Source: DASRHT01 sp035293765
GTDB taxonomy: Bacteria; Chloroflexota; Ktedonobacteria; Ktedonobacterales; Ktedonobacteraceae
NCBI GenBank assembly: GCA_035293765.1
Contig: DATGMF010000071.1
Span: forward strand, 30,726 to 94,725
Direction of reading: 5' to 3'
DNA length: 64,000 nt
Below, in pieces: positions 61,472 to 64,000 of the stretch; position 1 is the stretch's first letter, and the number at the start of each line of letters is the position of its first letter. Below the pieces are notes generated by a model, which was not told the DNA's origin, ran no database searches, and worked only from the letters and a program-made list of their open reading frames with translations. The position numbers and the translations under genes are program-made.

Positions 61472-64000
61472 GCTCCTCTCATTTGCTTTTGCCGTTGGCG
61501 CAGATTTTTCAGCCGGTGTTTGCTATCCTGAATCTGCTCCATCCGATCCTGCAACGCTGGCCCGCTCCCACGATCAATCGGGGAGCTACATTCCTTTGCC
61601 TGCATCTGCTGAAGGTAGATAGCCAGTGATTGAATCGTGGGGTACTGGAACAGGTCTATCAGCGGGATTTTGAGCTGGAAGGTCTCCTGTAGTTGGCGAT
61701 GCATCTGAGCCATACGCAGCGAATGTCCGCCCAGATCGAAAAAGTTTTCCTGCGTGCTGACCTGCTGCAGCTGGAGCACATCTTGCCAGATTTCGCTAAT
61801 CTGCTGCTCCATCTGCGTCTGCGGCGCCACATAAACCTGCGACTCCCATGTCGCCGTCTGTTCAGGCGCAGGCAATGCTTTGCGATCCAGCTTGCCGTTA
61901 CTGGTAAGCGGAAAAGCTTCCAGCACGATAAAGTAGGAGGGCACCATATATTCTGGCACCTGTTCGCGCAAAAACTGGCGCAACTCGCTGCTCTCCAGCG
62001 ATTGCCCGGCTTCTGCGAGCAGATAGGCTACCAGTTGCTTCTGACCCGTCGCACTGACATGGACCACAACGGCTACCTGGCTGACTGCCGGGTGGCGCAG
62101 GATCAGCGTTTCGATCTCGCCCAGTTCGATGCGGAAGCCGCGCAGCTTGACCTGACGGTCGTTGCGCCCGATGAAGTTAATGCGACCATCCGGCAGGTAC
62201 GAGCAGACATCCCCGGTTTTGTACAGCCGCGCCCCCGCTTCCAGGCTGAAGGGATGGGGCACGAACCGCTCCGCCGTGAGATCGGCGCGATGCAGGTAGC
62301 CGCGTGCGAGGGCAACGCCGCCCAGGTAAAGCTCTCCCGGCACGCCGATAGGGACCGGACGCATGCAGCTATCGAGCACATATGTCTCGACATTAGCAAT
62401 CGGGCGACCAATACTCGGCCTCTCGCCCGGCCCGGCCTGCGCCGCAGTCGCCACAAATTCGCAGGTGGCATCGACGGTATTCTCGGTCGGGCCATAAGCG
62501 TTGACCAGCGTGAACGGAAGATCGGGCGGCGGGAAGACATGCAACTGGTCGCCGGCGCTTTGCAGGTAACGGAGCGCAGTATTCTTCGGCCAGGACATTG
62601 TCAGCATCTGTTCTGCCAGCGGCGTTGGCGCAAAACTGAGCGTGATGCCATTTTCTATATACCACTGCTGTAACAAATCTGCCGAGAGCTTGACCTGCTC
62701 ATCGGGTAACACTAATGTGGCTCCGGCTGTCAGAGCAGGCCAGACCTCCCATACCGTCCCATCAAAACCGACGCCAGCCAGGTGAGTAGAACGATCCTGA
62801 TGGGTGACCTGGAAAGTTCGCTGATACCAATCGATCAAGTTAAGTAGACCGCGATGAGCAACCTGCACGCCCTTAGGCTGCCCGGTTGAACCGGAGGTAT
62901 AGATGACATACGCTAACTGGTCCAAAGCTATCTGCTGTTCAACATTATCCGGTTCCTCTTGCCAGCAAGCTGCTTGCAGATTATCTATGCAAACAACATT
63001 CACGGGATCACATTCCTGCAAGGCAGTCGTCACAATATCCAGCAGGTGTTGTTGTGTCAACAATACAGGCGGCTGGATATCTTGCAGCATAAAGGCCAGG
63101 CGCGAGATCGGGTGAGCGGGATCGAGCGGAACGTAAGCGGATCCGGCCTTCAAAATCGCCAGTTCAGCAATCAGCAGTTCAGCCGACCGCTCCATACACA
63201 CGCATACCAGCGACTCTTGCCCAACCCCTTGCTGCTGCAAGTAACGGGCGATTTGATTCGATTGCCGGCTCAGTTGCTGATAGCTAACATACTTCTGCCG
63301 TTCGGGCGCTTCTATTGCTATCGCGAGCGGCGTGCGTTCGGCCCACCTATCGATAAGCTGCGGGACGCTCAGAGCGTTTGGATAAGAATATTGTGTAGCA
63401 TTCCAACTTCTGATAACGTTCTCATACTCTGCGGGCGTCAGCATGGTCAGCTCCGCGATTGTCCGCCCCGGATCGACAAGCATTGCTTTGAGCAACTGCT
63501 GATAGTGCATGCACATGCGCTGGATGGTTTCCACGTTAAACAGATCGCGATTGTAGACAATTGCGCCTTGCAAACCATGCTCAGTCTCTCTCAAAACGAG
63601 GCTCAGTTCCAGTTTAGCAATGCTGGTTGGCAGATCGATTGACGAGAGTAATAGATCACCAAATTGCTGCTGCCTCCCGCGATCAATCGGGGAGCTACCA
63701 TACTCGTAGATGAATGCGGCCTGGAAGAGCGGCATATGGCTCAGGTCACGCTCGCCTCCCACCAGCTCGACGATGCGCTCAAAGGGCACATCCTGATGGC
63801 TATAGCCGTCCAGCGCCACCTTCCTGACCCTCCCCAACACCTCGCGCACGCTCGGATTGCCGCTCAAGTCGGTGCGCATGACCAGCGTGTTGATCAAAAA
63901 GCCGATCAGTCCCGCTAGCTCCTCGCGCACCCGCTGCCCGCTGGGTGTACCCACCACGATATCGTGCTGCTGCGTGTAACGGCTCAGCAGGAGCTGATAG
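61468..64000 (-). CDS. NRPS, C(partial)-A-PCP, 5' end beyond right edge
   Basis: The frame is open to the right edge (LLLSRYTQQHDIVVGTPSGQR at the boundary), so the N-terminus is missing. Seen: the C-terminal half of a condensation domain (LIGFLINTLVMRTDLSG, HQDVPFERIVE), an adenylation domain (TSGSTGQPKGVQ, NAYGPTENT, YKTGDVCSY, GFRIELGEIE) and a carrier (GGHSLRMAQ). The by-eye A code D-G-W-F-Q-A-A-V-D matches none I remember. It ends with a basic, Gln/Arg-rich tail (HRLKNLRQRQKQMRGA) that may dock onto the KS of the next protein. Its TGA overlaps the ATG of the PKS-NRPS gene (ATGATGA). It supplies the residue onto which the malonate unit is added. SSPIDRG repeats occur twice in it (61565, 63674). 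Confidence 0.95.
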   Translation of the reverse strand, partial: YQLLLSRYTQQHDIVVGTPSGQRVREELAGLIGFLINTLVMRTDLSGNPSVREVLGRVRKVALDGYSHQDVPFERIVELVGGERDLSHMPLFQAAFIYEYGSSPIDRGRQQQFGDLLLSSIDLPTSIAKLELSLVLRETEHGLQGAIVYNRDLFNVETIQRMCMHYQQLLKAMLVDPGRTIAELTMLTPAEYENVIRSWNATQYSYPNALSVPQLIDRWAERTPLAIAIEAPERQKYVSYQQLSRQSNQIARYLQQQGVGQESLVCVCMERSAELLIAELAILKAGSAYVPLDPAHPISRLAFMLQDIQPPVLLTQQHLLDIVTTALQECDPVNVVCIDNLQAACWQEEPDNVEQQIALDQLAYVIYTSGSTGQPKGVQVAHRGLLNLIDWYQRTFQVTHQDRSTHLAGVGFDGTVWEVWPALTAGATLVLPDEQVKLSADLLQQWYIENGITLSFAPTPLAEQMLTMSWPKNTALRYLQSAGDQLHVFPPPDLPFTLVNAYGPTENTVDATCEFVATAAQAGPGERPSIGRPIANVETYVLDSCMRPVPIGVPGELYLGGVALARGYLHRADLTAERFVPHPFSLEAGARLYKTGDVCSYLPDGRINFIGRNDRQVKLRGFRIELGEIETLILRHPAVSQVAVVVHVSATGQKQLVAYLLAEAGQSLESSELRQFLREQVPEYMVPSYFIVLEAFPLTSNGKLDRKALPAPEQTATWESQVYVAPQTQMEQQISEIWQDVLQLQQVSTQENFFDLGGHSLRMAQMHRQLQETFQLKIPLIDLFQYPTIQSLAIYLQQMQAKECSSPIDRGSGPALQDRMEQIQDSKHRLKNLRQRQKQMRGA
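61565..61589 (-). repeat. SSPIDRG-type repeat after the PCP domain
   Basis: Same 25 bp as 60111-60135 (GTAGCTCCCCGATTGATCG then TGGGAG on the minus strand). It encodes CSSPIDRGS between the carrier domain and the C-terminal basic tail. Confidence 0.8.
63674..63698 (-). repeat. SSPIDRG-type repeat inside a C domain
   Basis: Minus-strand GTAGCTCCCCGATTGATCG then CGGGAG, one base different from the copies at 60111 and 61565. It encodes GSSPIDRGR in the loop after AAFIYEY of the condensation domain. Confidence 0.8.

Noticed and set aside
12057..63957. Many plus-strand frames of 60-230 codons opposite the NRPS and PKS genes
   Set aside because: They lie antisense to domains with intact motifs and have no recognisable products; they are shadows of codon usage on the minus strand.

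Overview
The window is secondary-metabolism DNA from what is most likely a Ktedonobacteria-type Chloroflexota soil bacterium. That placement is inferred from a fused STAND-ATPase/TPR/BTAD regulator, an Os1348/NHLP-type small protein, zinc-ribbon membrane proteins, moderately GC-rich sequence and abundant short GC-rich palindromic repeats. No rRNA, tRNA, transposase or CRISPR array was seen.

Layout. (1) Positions 1-24535, minus strand, look like one long operon read right to left: a LoaP/NusG-type antiterminator, an ABC-2 transporter pair, an MFS exporter, a type II thioesterase, an acyl-CoA dehydrogenase, a fatty acyl-AMP ligase fused to ACP-C-A-PCP, a DUF4097-like lipoprotein, a C-A-PCP-TE NRPS, an SbnA-like 2,3-diaminopropionate-type synthase, and an A-PCP-C-A-PCP-C... 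NRPS that runs off the left edge. It should make a lipopeptide, probably containing a diamino acid. (2) Positions 24536-29990 hold control genes: a LuxR-type regulator with a degenerate receiver, the STAND/BTAD activator, and two tiny plus-strand genes (a membrane peptide and an NHLP-like protein). An identical 16-bp direct-repeat site lies in both divergent promoter regions. (3) Positions 30175-42515 hold supply and accessory genes: two MbtH proteins, an MbtH-coupled unknown, an aminotransferase, two isopropylmalate-synthase-like enzymes, LeuC and LeuD, a second type II thioesterase and an ECF sigma factor, plus two apparently unrelated genes (a nucleosidase fusion and a zinc-ribbon membrane protein). 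The Leu-type genes look like a dedicated 2-oxo-acid chain-lengthening set feeding a non-standard amino acid. (4) Positions 42584-64000, minus strand, are a second assembly line: C-A-PCP (5' end beyond the right edge), then KS-AT-ACP-aminotransferase-C-A-PCP-E, then C-A-PCP-E-C-A-PCP-TE. It should make a peptide with an internal beta-amino acid and D-residues.

Two separate terminal TE domains, two type II thioesterases and two MbtH proteins suggest two assembly lines side by side, or one composite cluster. The most unusual sequence-level observation is a family of short palindromic elements, most with GTAG...CTAC ends. They occur between genes and also in frame inside NRPS/PKS coding sequence, recurrently encoding the peptides SSPIDRG or GTRFIAS.

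Substrate codes below were read by eye against the GrsA positions and are predictions only.
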